This document shows positions 15,681-23,609 of a stretch of DNA of 64,000 nucleotides, one piece after another (the stretch's first letter is position 1; each line of letters begins with the position of its first letter). The notes under the pieces were generated by a model that ran no database searches, was not told the DNA's origin, and was given only the letters and a program-made list of their open reading frames with translations. Source of the DNA: Raoultibacter phocaeensis (lineage in GTDB: Bacteria > Actinomycetota > Coriobacteriia > Coriobacteriales > Eggerthellaceae); contig NZ_CABDUX010000001.1 of the NCBI RefSeq assembly GCF_901411515.1, positions 1,860,001 to 1,924,000 of the forward strand, in the 5' to 3' direction. The position numbers and the translations under genes are program-made.

Positions 15681-17837
15681 TCACTCGAGATTCTCGACCC
15701 GCGCCCGAACGCCTCCGCGCAGGTTAGGCAGCCCCTGCACGCGGTCGAGGTTCCACGGCTCGTCGCAAAACAGCATGCCGTCGTTGTGGAGGCAGGCGGC
15801 GCTCAGGCCCTGATCGAGCCCCTGCGGCGCTTCGGGCTTCCACCATCCGTGCGGCACGCGCAGGGTGCCTTCCGGCTGTCGGACGTCTGCGCGGGCCACC
15901 AGCTGCACCGAGCCGTGCGAGGTGGACACCCGAACCCAGGCGCCGTCGCGCAACCCGAACCGCTCGACGTCGGCGGGGTTCAGGTACGCTTCGGGCTCGG
16001 GTTCGCGTTTTCGTAGCGCGGGTATCTGGTGGAGGTTCGTGTTGTAGGAGCACTTGTCGCGCGCGCCCGCGAACACGACCAGCGGATATGTTGCGCAATC
16101 GGCACCGGGCTCGGACGGATCTTCGTAGGAGGGCAACGGATCGCAGCCGAGCGCTTCGAGCACCGAGCTCTTCAGCTCCACTTTGCCCGAAGGCGTGAGG
16201 AACGATCCCATGGCCACCGGACGCGTAGGGATGGCGGGCTGCTCGCACGTCTGCGCCCAGGTGCGCCCGAGCGGAGCGAGCAGGTAGTCGTAGAGCTCGT
16301 GGCAGTCGTTCCAGGGGAACACCTCGCCCAATCCCAAGCGGTCGGCAAGCCCCTTCACCACGTAATACCAGTCTTTGCACGCGCCCGGCGGGTCGCAGAA
16401 CGCCTGGTTGAACGTTGCGGCGGGGGCCACGTCGAAGTTCGGCCCCACCACGTCGCGCTCCATCCACGCGTCGCCCGGGAGCACGTAATCGGCAAGCTGC
16501 GCGGTCGGCGTCATCCAGTGGTCGAACACCACCACGAGCTCCTGGGCAAGCAGCGCCGCGATGATGCCCTGCTGGTTCGCGTAGCTCATGGCCGTGTTGT
16601 TGCCCACGGCGAAGAACGCCTTGACGGGGTAGGGTGCCCCCGTCCGCATGGCCTCGAACACGCGCGCTGGGTGCGCCGTACAGCTGCACCCCATGATATC
16701 GGGAATGTGGTCGAGCCCGGCCGCGCGGCTGGCCGTGTCGTAGAGCTCCATGCCCTTGAAGCTGAGCAGGGGGTATTCGTCCGACCCGAGCTGCTTTTCC
16801 TTCTGCTCGGTGCTCAGCGCGACGAAGTCGGAGAGCTGCGTGTTGGTAACCTGCCCCTCGCTCGGACCGAACACCAGCTCGGAGGCGTTCAAGAAGCCGC
16901 AGAGCGCCCTCAATATGCACTGGCAGAGCAGAACCGACGTCGAGTTCTTCTGCATGTCGCCCACCACGCCCCAAGGGATGATGGCCGCCTCGGCGCGTGC
17001 GTAGAGGCGCGCCGTCCTGCGGATGGTTTCGGCGTCGATGCCGCAGATGCTGGCTACAGTTTCGGGCGGGTACTCGCGAACGCGGGCGGCAAGCTCGGCG
17101 AACCCGACGGTCGAGCTTTCCACGAACGCGCGGTCGTACAGGTCTTCCTCGATGATCACGTTGATCCACGAGAGCAAGAGCGCGGCGTCGGTGCCGTAGC
17201 GGATGCGCAGGTGCTCGTGGGCGAGGCGCGCCGTATCGGTGTCGCGCGGGTCGACCTCGATGAGCACAGCGCCCCGCTCGAGCGCGGCTTTGAGGCTGAG
17301 GAATTCGGCGGGCCAGAGCTCCGGGCCGCGGTTCTGGCCGAAGTACACGATCACATCGGCCTTGTCCCAATCCGGTGCGGTGAACCATCCGTACGTCGCG
17401 CGGTGCACCTGGGCGGTGTTGCCCATGCACAGAAGCACCGGCGCCATGTAGTTGGGCGATCCGAGGTGGTTCATGAAGCGCCGCGTTATGCCGCCGAATC
17501 CCGTGTTGAGCGGCATTTCCGACACGGCGAACGCTTCGGGGCCCCAGGCGTCGATCACGGCCGAAAGCCGCTCGGCGATCTCGTCGAGCGCCCAGTCCCA
17601 GCCGACAGGTTCCCACTTCGGCGCCGTTCGCGAACCGACGTTCTTCAGCGGCTGCGTGATGCGGTCGGGATGGTCGCGGTATTCCCGCCACATGCGCGCC
17701 TTCGAGCAGATGGCGGGTGCGGCGGGATCGAGGGGCGAAACGGTGATCTCCCCGTCGTTTCGAACTGCCACCGAGCAGCCTCCGTCGCAGAACACGCAGG
17801 TGCTGTACCTCGTTTCACCGCAGTTGATCGCTGCCAT
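15681..17837 (-). CDS. Stand-alone cytosolic molybdopterin oxidoreductase (DMSO reductase superfamily)
   Basis: A 718-residue Mo/W-bisMGD enzyme. The N-terminal [4Fe-4S] motif is complete (C14, C17, C21, C44 in CVFCDGGCSVAV...AICSKAR), followed by the molybdopterin domains (GWDWALDEIAERL; YFGQNRGPELWPAEF; LVVVFDHWMTPTAQLADYVLPGDAWMERD) and the C-terminal dinucleotide-binding barrel (YLNPADVERFGLRDGAWVRVSTSHGSV...VPHGWWKPE). There is no Tat signal and no Fe-S or membrane subunit beside it. In this superfamily such one-subunit enzymes include acetylene hydratase, pyrogallol transhydroxylase relatives and gut catechol dehydroxylases. I infer a cytosolic reductive or transhydroxylating role on a small aromatic or unsaturated compound; the substrate is unknown. 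AAGGAGG precedes ATG 17837. Confidence 0.85.
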   Translation of the reverse strand: MAAINCGETRYSTCVFCDGGCSVAVRNDGEITVSPLDPAAPAICSKARMWREYRDHPDRITQPLKNVGSRTAPKWEPVGWDWALDEIAERLSAVIDAWGPEAFAVSEMPLNTGFGGITRRFMNHLGSPNYMAPVLLCMGNTAQVHRATYGWFTAPDWDKADVIVYFGQNRGPELWPAEFLSLKAALERGAVLIEVDPRDTDTARLAHEHLRIRYGTDAALLLSWINVIIEEDLYDRAFVESSTVGFAELAARVREYPPETVASICGIDAETIRRTARLYARAEAAIIPWGVVGDMQKNSTSVLLCQCILRALCGFLNASELVFGPSEGQVTNTQLSDFVALSTEQKEKQLGSDEYPLLSFKGMELYDTASRAAGLDHIPDIMGCSCTAHPARVFEAMRTGAPYPVKAFFAVGNNTAMSYANQQGIIAALLAQELVVVFDHWMTPTAQLADYVLPGDAWMERDVVGPNFDVAPAATFNQAFCDPPGACKDWYYVVKGLADRLGLGEVFPWNDCHELYDYLLAPLGRTWAQTCEQPAIPTRPVAMGSFLTPSGKVELKSSVLEALGCDPLPSYEDPSEPGADCATYPLVVFAGARDKCSYNTNLHQIPALRKREPEPEAYLNPADVERFGLRDGAWVRVSTSHGSVQLVARADVRQPEGTLRVPHGWWKPEAPQGLDQGLSAACLHNDGMLFCDEPWNLDRVQGLPNLRGGVRARVENLE

Positions 17838-18117
17838 GGATCCCTCCTTGCTCGCCCGCCCCCGTGTTTTCGGTACAGGATGGTCTCATAGTACGCTGTG
17901 TTGAACCGAAAGGGAAGCCCTCGCATGGTCTCGAAAGCCCGCCCAGCGATTGTGCGGCGGCGCGGTCCGCGCATTCGCAATATGGGCGATTCGATCACTT
18001 TGATTTCGATCCAGCGCCTCTTGAGCGCCATGCGGCATTCGAGCAAGGCCGACCCCGTTTTTTTGCGCGACATGAACCGCGCTTTCGGCTTATCATGAGA
18101 AACTTCGAAAATACTTC
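17838..18117. other. Divergent intergenic region of the Mo enzyme and MerR gene
   Basis: It holds the ribosome site of the Mo enzyme (AAGGAGG on the minus strand) and, at its right end, the MerR promoter. I see no convincing gene here; short open frames lack ribosome sites. Confidence 0.5.
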
Positions 18118-18148
18118 TTGACCCTCCTCTTAGGGGAGGGGGTTGAAT
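18118..18148 (+). promoter_or_regulatory. MerR-type promoter with 19-bp spacer and operator dyad
   Basis: -35 TTGACC (18118-18123) and -10 TTGAAT (18143-18148) are separated by exactly 19 bases instead of 17, and the spacer contains the dyad CCCTCC (18122-18127) / GGAGGG (18135-18140). This over-long spacer with a central dyad is the hallmark of MerR-family regulated promoters. It sits directly in front of a merR-type gene, so autoregulation is strongly suggested. Confidence 0.88.
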
Positions 18149-18171
18149 GCAAAGCGAAAGGAGGTGCGACT

Positions 18172-18981
18172 ATGTTCTACATCGGGAATTTCTCGAAAAT
18201 GGCGAAGACCACGGTGAAGACCCTGCACTACTACGACAAGATCGGGCTTCTGCAACCGGAGGCGGTCGATCCGTCGACGGGGTATCGGCTCTACACCACA
18301 CGCCAGCTCGTCGAGCTGCACCGTATCCAGTCGATGCGTCAAATCGGCCTGTCGATCGATGAAATCGTCGAGGTATTCGCTGGAGCCGACGTCCGCGAGG
18401 CGCTCAAGCGCAGACACGACGAGATAACCCGAGAGCTGCGCGATCGCGAAGAGCAGCTCGCACGCATTGCATTCATGCTCGACAACGAAGACAAGGAGTT
18501 TTCTATGGATTACCAGGTAACGATCAAAGACATCCCGAGCTCAATCGTGTACACGAAAGAGCTGACGGTACCCGATTATACGGCATACTTCGAGGTCATC
18601 CCCGCCATCGGCCGCGCGGTTGCTGAGGCGAACCCCGATCTGAAATGCGCCGAACCTGAATACTGCTTCATCACGTATCTTGATGGGGAGTACAAAGATA
18701 AGGACATCAACATCCAATATAGCGAGGCAGTGACCTCATTCGGCAACGAGGTCGACGGCATCTATTTCCGCAAGACGAATCCAGTCACTGTCGCTTCGGT
18801 CATGCATAAGGGATCGTACGCCGACGTGCCCAAAGCGTACGCGTTCATCATGGATTGGGTGGAGCAGAACGGGTATCGCGTGACGGAGAATCCGCGCGAG
18901 AGCTATATCGACGGTATCTGGAACCAAGCCGACGAAGCCGACTGGCTCACCGAGATACAGGTTCCCATCGCAAAAGCGTAA
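18172..18981 (+). CDS. MerR-family regulator with GyrI-like effector domain
   Basis: A 269-residue regulator. The MerR helix-turn-helix is at about 1-70 (MFYIGNFSKMAKTTVKTLHYYDKIGLLQPEAVDPSTGYRLYTTRQLVELHRIQSMRQIGLSIDEI), a linker coiled coil at about 75-110, then a BmrR/GyrI-like effector-binding domain (about 115-269, ...YQVTIKDIPSSIVYTKELTVPDY... ending DEADWLTEIQVPI). Such regulators bind hydrophobic or cationic small molecules and untwist their target promoter. AAAGGAGG at 18157-18164 sets ATG 18172; the longer in-frame start at 18118 overlaps the promoter. It is divergent from the stand-alone Mo enzyme, which it may also control. Confidence 0.9.
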   Translation: MFYIGNFSKMAKTTVKTLHYYDKIGLLQPEAVDPSTGYRLYTTRQLVELHRIQSMRQIGLSIDEIVEVFAGADVREALKRRHDEITRELRDREEQLARIAFMLDNEDKEFSMDYQVTIKDIPSSIVYTKELTVPDYTAYFEVIPAIGRAVAEANPDLKCAEPEYCFITYLDGEYKDKDINIQYSEAVTSFGNEVDGIYFRKTNPVTVASVMHKGSYADVPKAYAFIMDWVEQNGYRVTENPRESYIDGIWNQADEADWLTEIQVPIAKA

Positions 18982-19101
18982 ACGATTCGAAGCGCCGGGC
19001 GGCGGTGCGTCGTCGCCTAGCGCTGACGCGTGCCCGGCATTTATCCCTACGTTTTCGGGTATGATATACGATGATTGAAAACGCATGCCAAAGGGGGAGC
19101 T

Positions 19102-19542
19102 GTGCCAGATTTCGTTCGGATACTTATCGTCATCGCGTTGTTCGCGGTAATCATCGTGCTCGTGCTCAAAGGTAAACTTGGGGGCAGCAAGGGAAGCGAA
19201 TCCCAGGCGAAGGATGGCGTGGTCGACGAGAAGCGCGCCAAGAAATACGGGCCCGTGGAAAAGGCATATCTGATCTCGTGCGATGCAAAGAATACGGTAA
19301 CGTACGAAGTTCACTACCAGTCGGGAAAGAGCGCCACGGAAGTAGTAACTGCATACACGGCTCGCCATGAAACCCTTAAGGAGAAAGAGCCTGCACGCTC
19401 GAATTTGGCGGCGAAGAAGAGCGACATCATCGAGATCACCTATGAAGACGGTCGTGTGATCGACTGTAAGTGCTCCTGGATAAACTTCGAGGCCGCCGAG
19501 CTTCGCCAGCAGATGCTCACGAAGAAGCCAGCCGCCGAATAG
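19102..19542 (+). CDS. Small single-span membrane protein of unknown function
   Basis: A 146-residue protein with an N-terminal membrane anchor (FVRILIVIALFAVIIVLVLKG, residues ~4-24) and a charged, Lys-rich soluble domain containing two cysteines in IDCKCSW. No family recognised. GTG 19102 is chosen because AAGGGGGAG lies correctly upstream; the TTG at 19075 lacks a ribosome site. A TATGAT hexamer at 19060-19065 may be its -10. The soluble domain probably faces outward or the cytosol depending on anchor orientation, which the sequence leaves open. Confidence 0.75.
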   Translation: MPDFVRILIVIALFAVIIVLVLKGKLGGSKGSESQAKDGVVDEKRAKKYGPVEKAYLISCDAKNTVTYEVHYQSGKSATEVVTAYTARHETLKEKEPARSNLAAKKSDIIEITYEDGRVIDCKCSWINFEAAELRQQMLTKKPAAE

Positions 19543-19705
19543 CCGGCCGAACGATGCTCGGGCGCATCTGAGGGGGAACGTGGGCAAGGCATGCCGCCGA
19601 GGCGGCCGCCGGATAGAGCGAAGCGGCGATGTGTGCGTAGGGTTAACGTCGGGCTCCCTCGCCCGTTGAGCGGCAGGGCAGTTTATTGATATGCGTTTCT
19701 GCGCT

Positions 19706-19899
19706 AAAACGGCCTTCAAATGGTTGCGAAGGCCCGCTTTGCGAAATTCAGACAGGCTCGCAGTGTGATTTGGCTCACTGTGTCGCGAAGAATCACCTGA
19801 TCGCGGTTTTCCCTGTCTAACATAAATCCATCAACGGGAAACCTTGTTGGTGTCTGTACAGCGCAAAGCGACGGTTCGCCGCCATTTGAAGGCTGTTTT
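19706..19899. repeat. 194-bp inverted-repeat element (E3)
   Basis: Imperfect 38-base inverted arms at 19706-19743 and 19862-19899 share the outer block CCTTCAAATGG and the inner block GCTTTGCG, and pairing continues inward through CAGACA/TGTCTG. No target-site duplication is evident. On the minus strand a CAGGGAAAAC core starts 84 bases from the end, the same offset as CAGGCAAAAC in the 194-bp element at 62453. A 90-codon open frame across it lacks a credible ribosome site. Confidence 0.65.
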
Positions 19900-19968
19900 T
19901 CGACGTAAATCCAAAAAGCAGCCGAGGGCGCAGTTCGCTCTTTCGCGGTAAAACCTGGAACAATTATG

Positions 19969-20014
19969 CAGATGCATCGACCGCACATATATCCGCGGGC
20001 GGTCGATGCATCTG
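19969..20014. repeat. Perfect 16-bp inverted repeat hairpin
   Basis: Arms CAGATGCATCGACCGC (19969-19984) and GCGGTCGATGCATCTG (19999-20014) are perfectly complementary with a 14-base loop. It lies 43 bases past the end of the minus-strand HTH gene but lacks a T-run on either side, so it could be a terminator, a protein site or an RNA-stabilising hairpin. Confidence 0.7.
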
Positions 20015-20057
20015 GGTAAAACAGTCCGTCTTAGACTGCGCGGCCGTTCGCGTCGCT

Positions 20058-20675
20058 CTATCCCCGCGCGCTCCGCCTCACCTGGAAATACACCATGACG
20101 AGGCAGAAGGCAATGTAGACGAGCCAGAACAGCGGGAACGCGATGATCGGGTTCGTCAGGAGCGGGTAGGGCGCCGTGGTCCCGGTGAACAGCACGTTGT
20201 ACACGAATGAGAGCGGCATGAATGCGATGAGCCACACGTTGATGATCCAGAAGGTACGCTGCGCGCTGGTCTTCGAGCGCGGATCCGAATTGATCATGCC
20301 GACTCCGAACACCATGCAGCCGAGCGCCATGAACACGAGCCCGACGACGAGCGCCATGGGCTGCTGCTGCTCATACCAGAGTGCGGCAGCGATGACGACT
20401 CCCACGAAATTGAGCACCGTGCCTACGATGGCGAAGATGCGCGCGTCAGGGCGCTTCGCGTCTTCGGTGCAAGGGCTCTCGATTCCCTTGAGCAGGTAGT
20501 CGGTTGTTACGTCGAAGTAGGTGCTCATGATGATGATCTTGTCGATGTCGGGGATGCTCTGCTCGCTTTCCCACTTTGATACCGCTTGGCGCGATACCCC
20601 GATCTTGTCGGCGAGTTCTTCCTGCGACACGCCTTTTACTTTCCTTAGGTGTTGTATGCGATCGGCTATGTTCAT
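20058..20675 (-). CDS. Xre-family HTH protein with C-terminal membrane domain
   Basis: A 205-residue protein. The N-terminal Cro/CI helix-turn-helix is typical (MNIADRIQHLRKVKGVSQEELADKIGVSRQAVSKWESEQSIPDIDKIIIMSTYFDVTTDYLL), then about four hydrophobic spans (IFAIVGTVLNFVGVVIAAALW; PMALVVGLVFMALGCMVFGV; FWIINVWLIAFMPLSFVYNVLF; IIAFPLFWLVYIAFCLVMVYF). The DNA-binding domain is thus membrane tethered. GAAAGGG precedes ATG 20675. Related proteins commonly regulate their own operon in response to membrane state; no partner gene is adjacent here. Confidence 0.85.
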   Translation of the reverse strand: MNIADRIQHLRKVKGVSQEELADKIGVSRQAVSKWESEQSIPDIDKIIIMSTYFDVTTDYLLKGIESPCTEDAKRPDARIFAIVGTVLNFVGVVIAAALWYEQQQPMALVVGLVFMALGCMVFGVGMINSDPRSKTSAQRTFWIINVWLIAFMPLSFVYNVLFTGTTAPYPLLTNPIIAFPLFWLVYIAFCLVMVYFQVRRSARG

Positions 20676-20824
20676 GACGACCCTTTCTCCCGGCGGTTTT
20701 ATCATAGCCCAATGATCGGCATCGCGCGGTTGCGATGCCACCATCCGTGCTTGGCAATCCGTCAACCTGCGGTGGCGGGGGTACCGCAGCGCGCTTCCAA
20801 GGGTCGTGCTAGGGCGGCAGCACG

Positions 20825-20855
20825 AAAAAAAGCGCCCCGATCATACGGGGCGCTT
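20825..20855 (-). terminator. Strong intrinsic terminator of the third flavin reductase
   Basis: Stem AAGCGCCCCG (20830-20839) / CGGGGCGCTT (20846-20855) with a 6-base loop; on the minus strand it is followed by a run of T (A-run 20825-20831). It lies 22 bases past the stop at 20878. Confidence 0.93.
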
Positions 20856-20877
20856 CGGGCGGGGCCTGTGAAAGAAG

Positions 20878-22704
20878 CTACGCCTTGTACGCGTTAGCGG
20901 CACTCAAAACTGGAACGGGGTAGTCCTGACCCATGAGGTCCATGGCGGCAAGCCACGAGGAAACCACGTTGTGGCTCATGTTGAGGCCGCCGTAGTACTG
21001 CGCATACATACCGTTGAAGAACCCACCGTGGTCCAGACCGACGCACTTGAGTCCTTCGATGCGATCCCCTTCGGGTGTCAGCGGGGTGTACGTGTAGTCG
21101 ACGCGGACGCCGCTCATGGTCGAGAGCAGCCACCCCGCAAGTTTGCAGGCGTAGAACGGGCCTTCGTCAATCGCGGTGAGCCTGAACGATGCCTTGTGGA
21201 AGTCTTCATCGACGCCCTTCGCGGCAAGTTCGTTATACCGCTCGATAGTGGCGAGAGTTTGTTCTTTGGGCAGGCCCATCATGTCGACGAGCTCTTCGAT
21301 GGTGTCCGCCTTGAGGAGCACGCCATTGTCGACGTTGGGATCGATGAATACGCTCTGCCATTCCTCGGCATTCGTGCAAGGATAGTACTGGCCGAGCAAG
21401 AGGCAGTTTTTCGCTCCCTCTTCGGCGACGACGCGCGAGCAGATGGTCGTTCCGAACGACACGACGTCCTCCCAGCTGCTTGCATCGAATATTTGCCACC
21501 AGTAATGGCCGGGCTGCATGCACGCCTGGTTGAACGCGATGTCGTAGGGGCCGTCTTCGTTGCAATAGCGCTTGCCGAGTGCGTTCACGCGCAAAAACGG
21601 TTGCGAGCCGGGCCACCAGAGTTTCGGATTCGCCCCGCCTTGGCCGGAAAGTCCGATGTCGCCGTTCTCGTCGTCGCCGGTGATGCAGCCTCGGTCGAAA
21701 ATGTTACAGGTGCCTTCGCACGCGTAATCGCGGTCGGCTCCCGCCCAGACAGCCATGCGGATGCCATCGCCATGGGAGTTCTCGGCACCGATGTGACAGG
21801 AGCAGAACTTGTGGGATAAGACGCCCATTTCATCCATCATGTCTTTGTTACCGCCGAAGCCGCCCGTGGCGAGCATGACGGCTTTGCTCGTATTGTACTG
21901 AATATACGCATCGTCCTTATTCTGGGCGATCACGCCAGTGACCCTACCGCTTTCGTCCTGCACGAGTTCGACTGCGGTTGTGTTGTACTCGATTTCGCCG
22001 CCCGCTTCGGTGTAGAGTTCGAGCATCGCGGGAATCGCTATCTCCGAACCCATAGAATTCGCCGTTTCCTTGAGCGGCGGCTGATAGGCGGTGTGAACCG
22101 ATGCGGGGGAGTACCAGATGCCCTCGGGATCAAACTTCTTGCAGACGGTGTCGACCATGACGTCGAGACCCTTCTTTTGCATCTGCTCTTGGTACCAGTC
22201 GATGAAGGCGCCCGCGTTGTACGCCCACTGCCTGATGAGGTTCTCGTCCACTTTGCCCTGCCCGTAGCGGACGAGGTCTTTGATCACCCATTCCTTGTCG
22301 ATCTCGATGCCGAGATCCTTCTGGATCTGGCTGTCGAGCGCGTCGATGTCGCCTGCGTAGATGGTGCATGCGCCGGTTTGCTCGAGGATGAGCACCTTGG
22401 CTCCGAGCTGTGCCAGCTCGAGCGCCCCGACGACGCCTGAGTTGCCTCCGCCGACTACGACGACATCGTATTCTTTCGTCTCGGAAACCTGATCGGCGAC
22501 CGAGGCGGGTTTGTCGAACACCGACGCCGTAGGTGTGCTGTCCGACGTTGCACCGTCTTTCGCTTTGGAATCTTCTGCTTGCGCTGCGTTGTTCGGTCCG
22601 CATCCGGCAAGCGCTCCCATGGCGGCGAGTGCTCCGGTGGCCGCAGCTCCGGTCAGAAACCCGCGGCGCGAAAGATCGAACGAATTCTTTGCTGCATCCC
22701 TCAT
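20878..22704 (-). CDS. Tat-exported FAD-dependent reductase, large variant
   Basis: A 608-residue flavoprotein. Tat motif LSRRGFLTGAA (11-21), lipobox ALAG-Cys35, then a ~40-residue Ser/Thr/Asp-rich linker and the FAD Rossmann motif EYDVVVVGGGNSGVVGALELAQLG from about 78. The second FAD region reads GLKCVGLDHGGFFNGMYAQYYGGLNMSHNVVSSWLAAMDLMG. It is Cys- and Trp-rich in the middle (CSCHIGAENSHGDG, CEGTCNIFDRGC) compared with the two shorter paralogues, suggesting a distinct substrate. There is no FMN-binding or haem domain. AAGGAG precedes ATG 22704. It is divergent from a TetR-type gene that probably regulates it. Confidence 0.87.
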   Translation of the reverse strand: MRDAAKNSFDLSRRGFLTGAAATGALAAMGALAGCGPNNAAQAEDSKAKDGATSDSTPTASVFDKPASVADQVSETKEYDVVVVGGGNSGVVGALELAQLGAKVLILEQTGACTIYAGDIDALDSQIQKDLGIEIDKEWVIKDLVRYGQGKVDENLIRQWAYNAGAFIDWYQEQMQKKGLDVMVDTVCKKFDPEGIWYSPASVHTAYQPPLKETANSMGSEIAIPAMLELYTEAGGEIEYNTTAVELVQDESGRVTGVIAQNKDDAYIQYNTSKAVMLATGGFGGNKDMMDEMGVLSHKFCSCHIGAENSHGDGIRMAVWAGADRDYACEGTCNIFDRGCITGDDENGDIGLSGQGGANPKLWWPGSQPFLRVNALGKRYCNEDGPYDIAFNQACMQPGHYWWQIFDASSWEDVVSFGTTICSRVVAEEGAKNCLLLGQYYPCTNAEEWQSVFIDPNVDNGVLLKADTIEELVDMMGLPKEQTLATIERYNELAAKGVDEDFHKASFRLTAIDEGPFYACKLAGWLLSTMSGVRVDYTYTPLTPEGDRIEGLKCVGLDHGGFFNGMYAQYYGGLNMSHNVVSSWLAAMDLMGQDYPVPVLSAANAYKA

Positions 22705-23011
22705 TGCTTTCTCCTTTACATATTTCCCTCACGAAGTGATGGCTCCCGTAGTCGCCGCCTATGCGAAGCATGGCTCGATCCCGGGTTCCGATAGCGTGAT
22801 TGTAGAATCCGTGCGAGGGGCGGTTCAATCGACACCTTCGCTCACTTGTCGGAAACCGTGCATTGCAAGAGACAATCAGGCGGTTCTGTCAGAAAACGCT
22901 CTGCTGCGCATCCGCTTCGACACAACGACGGAATTGTAAGGATTTCTCCGTATCGCTACCTTGCGTTTTGCTCGTAAATTCGCTACGTTACGAAGACAGG
23001 AAGGGGACCCC
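22705..23011. other. Divergent intergenic region of the flavin reductase and TetR gene
   Basis: It holds both ribosome sites and a candidate operator at 22972-22993. No gene, RNA or strong promoter hexamer pair stands out in the remainder. Confidence 0.45.
22972..22993. promoter_or_regulatory. Candidate TetR operator
   Basis: Dyad TCGTAA (22972-22977) / TTACGA (22988-22993) lies 18 bases before the TetR start codon, a typical autoregulatory position. Arms are only six bases. Confidence 0.35.
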
Positions 23012-23569
23012 ATGCAGAAACAAATCGAGACGAGGCTGCATTTCGTGCAAGCACTTTCGGACCTCATGCTTTCATGCCCTCTGGAAAAGGTGAAAGTGTC
23101 GCACCTGTGCGATCGGATGGGCGTATCGCGTGCGACGTTTTACGAGTATTTCCAGGATATCTTCAATGTGCCCACGTGGTTTTGGGATTATCTTATGAGC
23201 CAATCGCTCTACCGCATGGGCATCGACCAGAACTGCTACGACGCGCACTTCAAGAAGTTCGGGCTTTTGCTCGAGAACAAGGAATTCTTCGTGAACGCCT
23301 ACAAGTGCATCGATTACAACTCCGTGTGCGAGCACGGAGGTAGAACGGTCAAGGAGCATATGCTCGAAAACGCGCGAGTCAACGCGGGTCGGTCGTTCGG
23401 CGAGCAAGAGCTGCTTGAAATCGATTTCTTCGTGCTGGGGGCGCAGTACATGACGCGGGATTGGGTGCGCGGCGGCATGATGCAACCGGCTCGCACGATG
23501 ACGAAACTGTTCATCGGCTTCATGCCGCAGTTCCTCATCGAAGCACTCGAGCCGGCAAAGCGTCTCTGA
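23012..23569 (+). CDS. TetR/AcrR-family transcriptional regulator
   Basis: A 185-residue regulator. The N-terminal helix-turn-helix is TetR-like (LMLSCPLEKVKVSHLCDRMGVSRATFYEYFQDIFNVPTWFWDYL), and the C-terminal ligand domain is divergent and aromatic-rich. GGAAGGGG sets ATG 23012; the longer frame from 22961 has no ribosome site. It faces the 20878-22704 flavin reductase across 307 bases and is the best candidate for its repressor or activator. Ligand unknown. Confidence 0.85.
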   Translation: MQKQIETRLHFVQALSDLMLSCPLEKVKVSHLCDRMGVSRATFYEYFQDIFNVPTWFWDYLMSQSLYRMGIDQNCYDAHFKKFGLLLENKEFFVNAYKCIDYNSVCEHGGRTVKEHMLENARVNAGRSFGEQELLEIDFFVLGAQYMTRDWVRGGMMQPARTMTKLFIGFMPQFLIEALEPAKRL

Positions 23570-23609
23570 ACTCGGCTCTTCGTCTGTCCGAGGATGCGGG
23601 TGGGCCCGC

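Noticed and set aside
16029-17891. 620-codon + strand open frame opposite the molybdopterin enzyme
   Set aside because: Antisense shadow of a gene with clear catalytic motifs; its composition is Arg/His/Val-biased with no domain.
19543-19705. tRNA or small RNA in the GC-rich stretch after the small membrane gene
   Set aside because: Only short imperfect GC hairpins; no T-loop or acceptor pairing found.
19716-19988. 90-codon minus-strand open frame
   Set aside because: It spans the inverted-repeat element E3, has no ribosome site and no recognisable domain.
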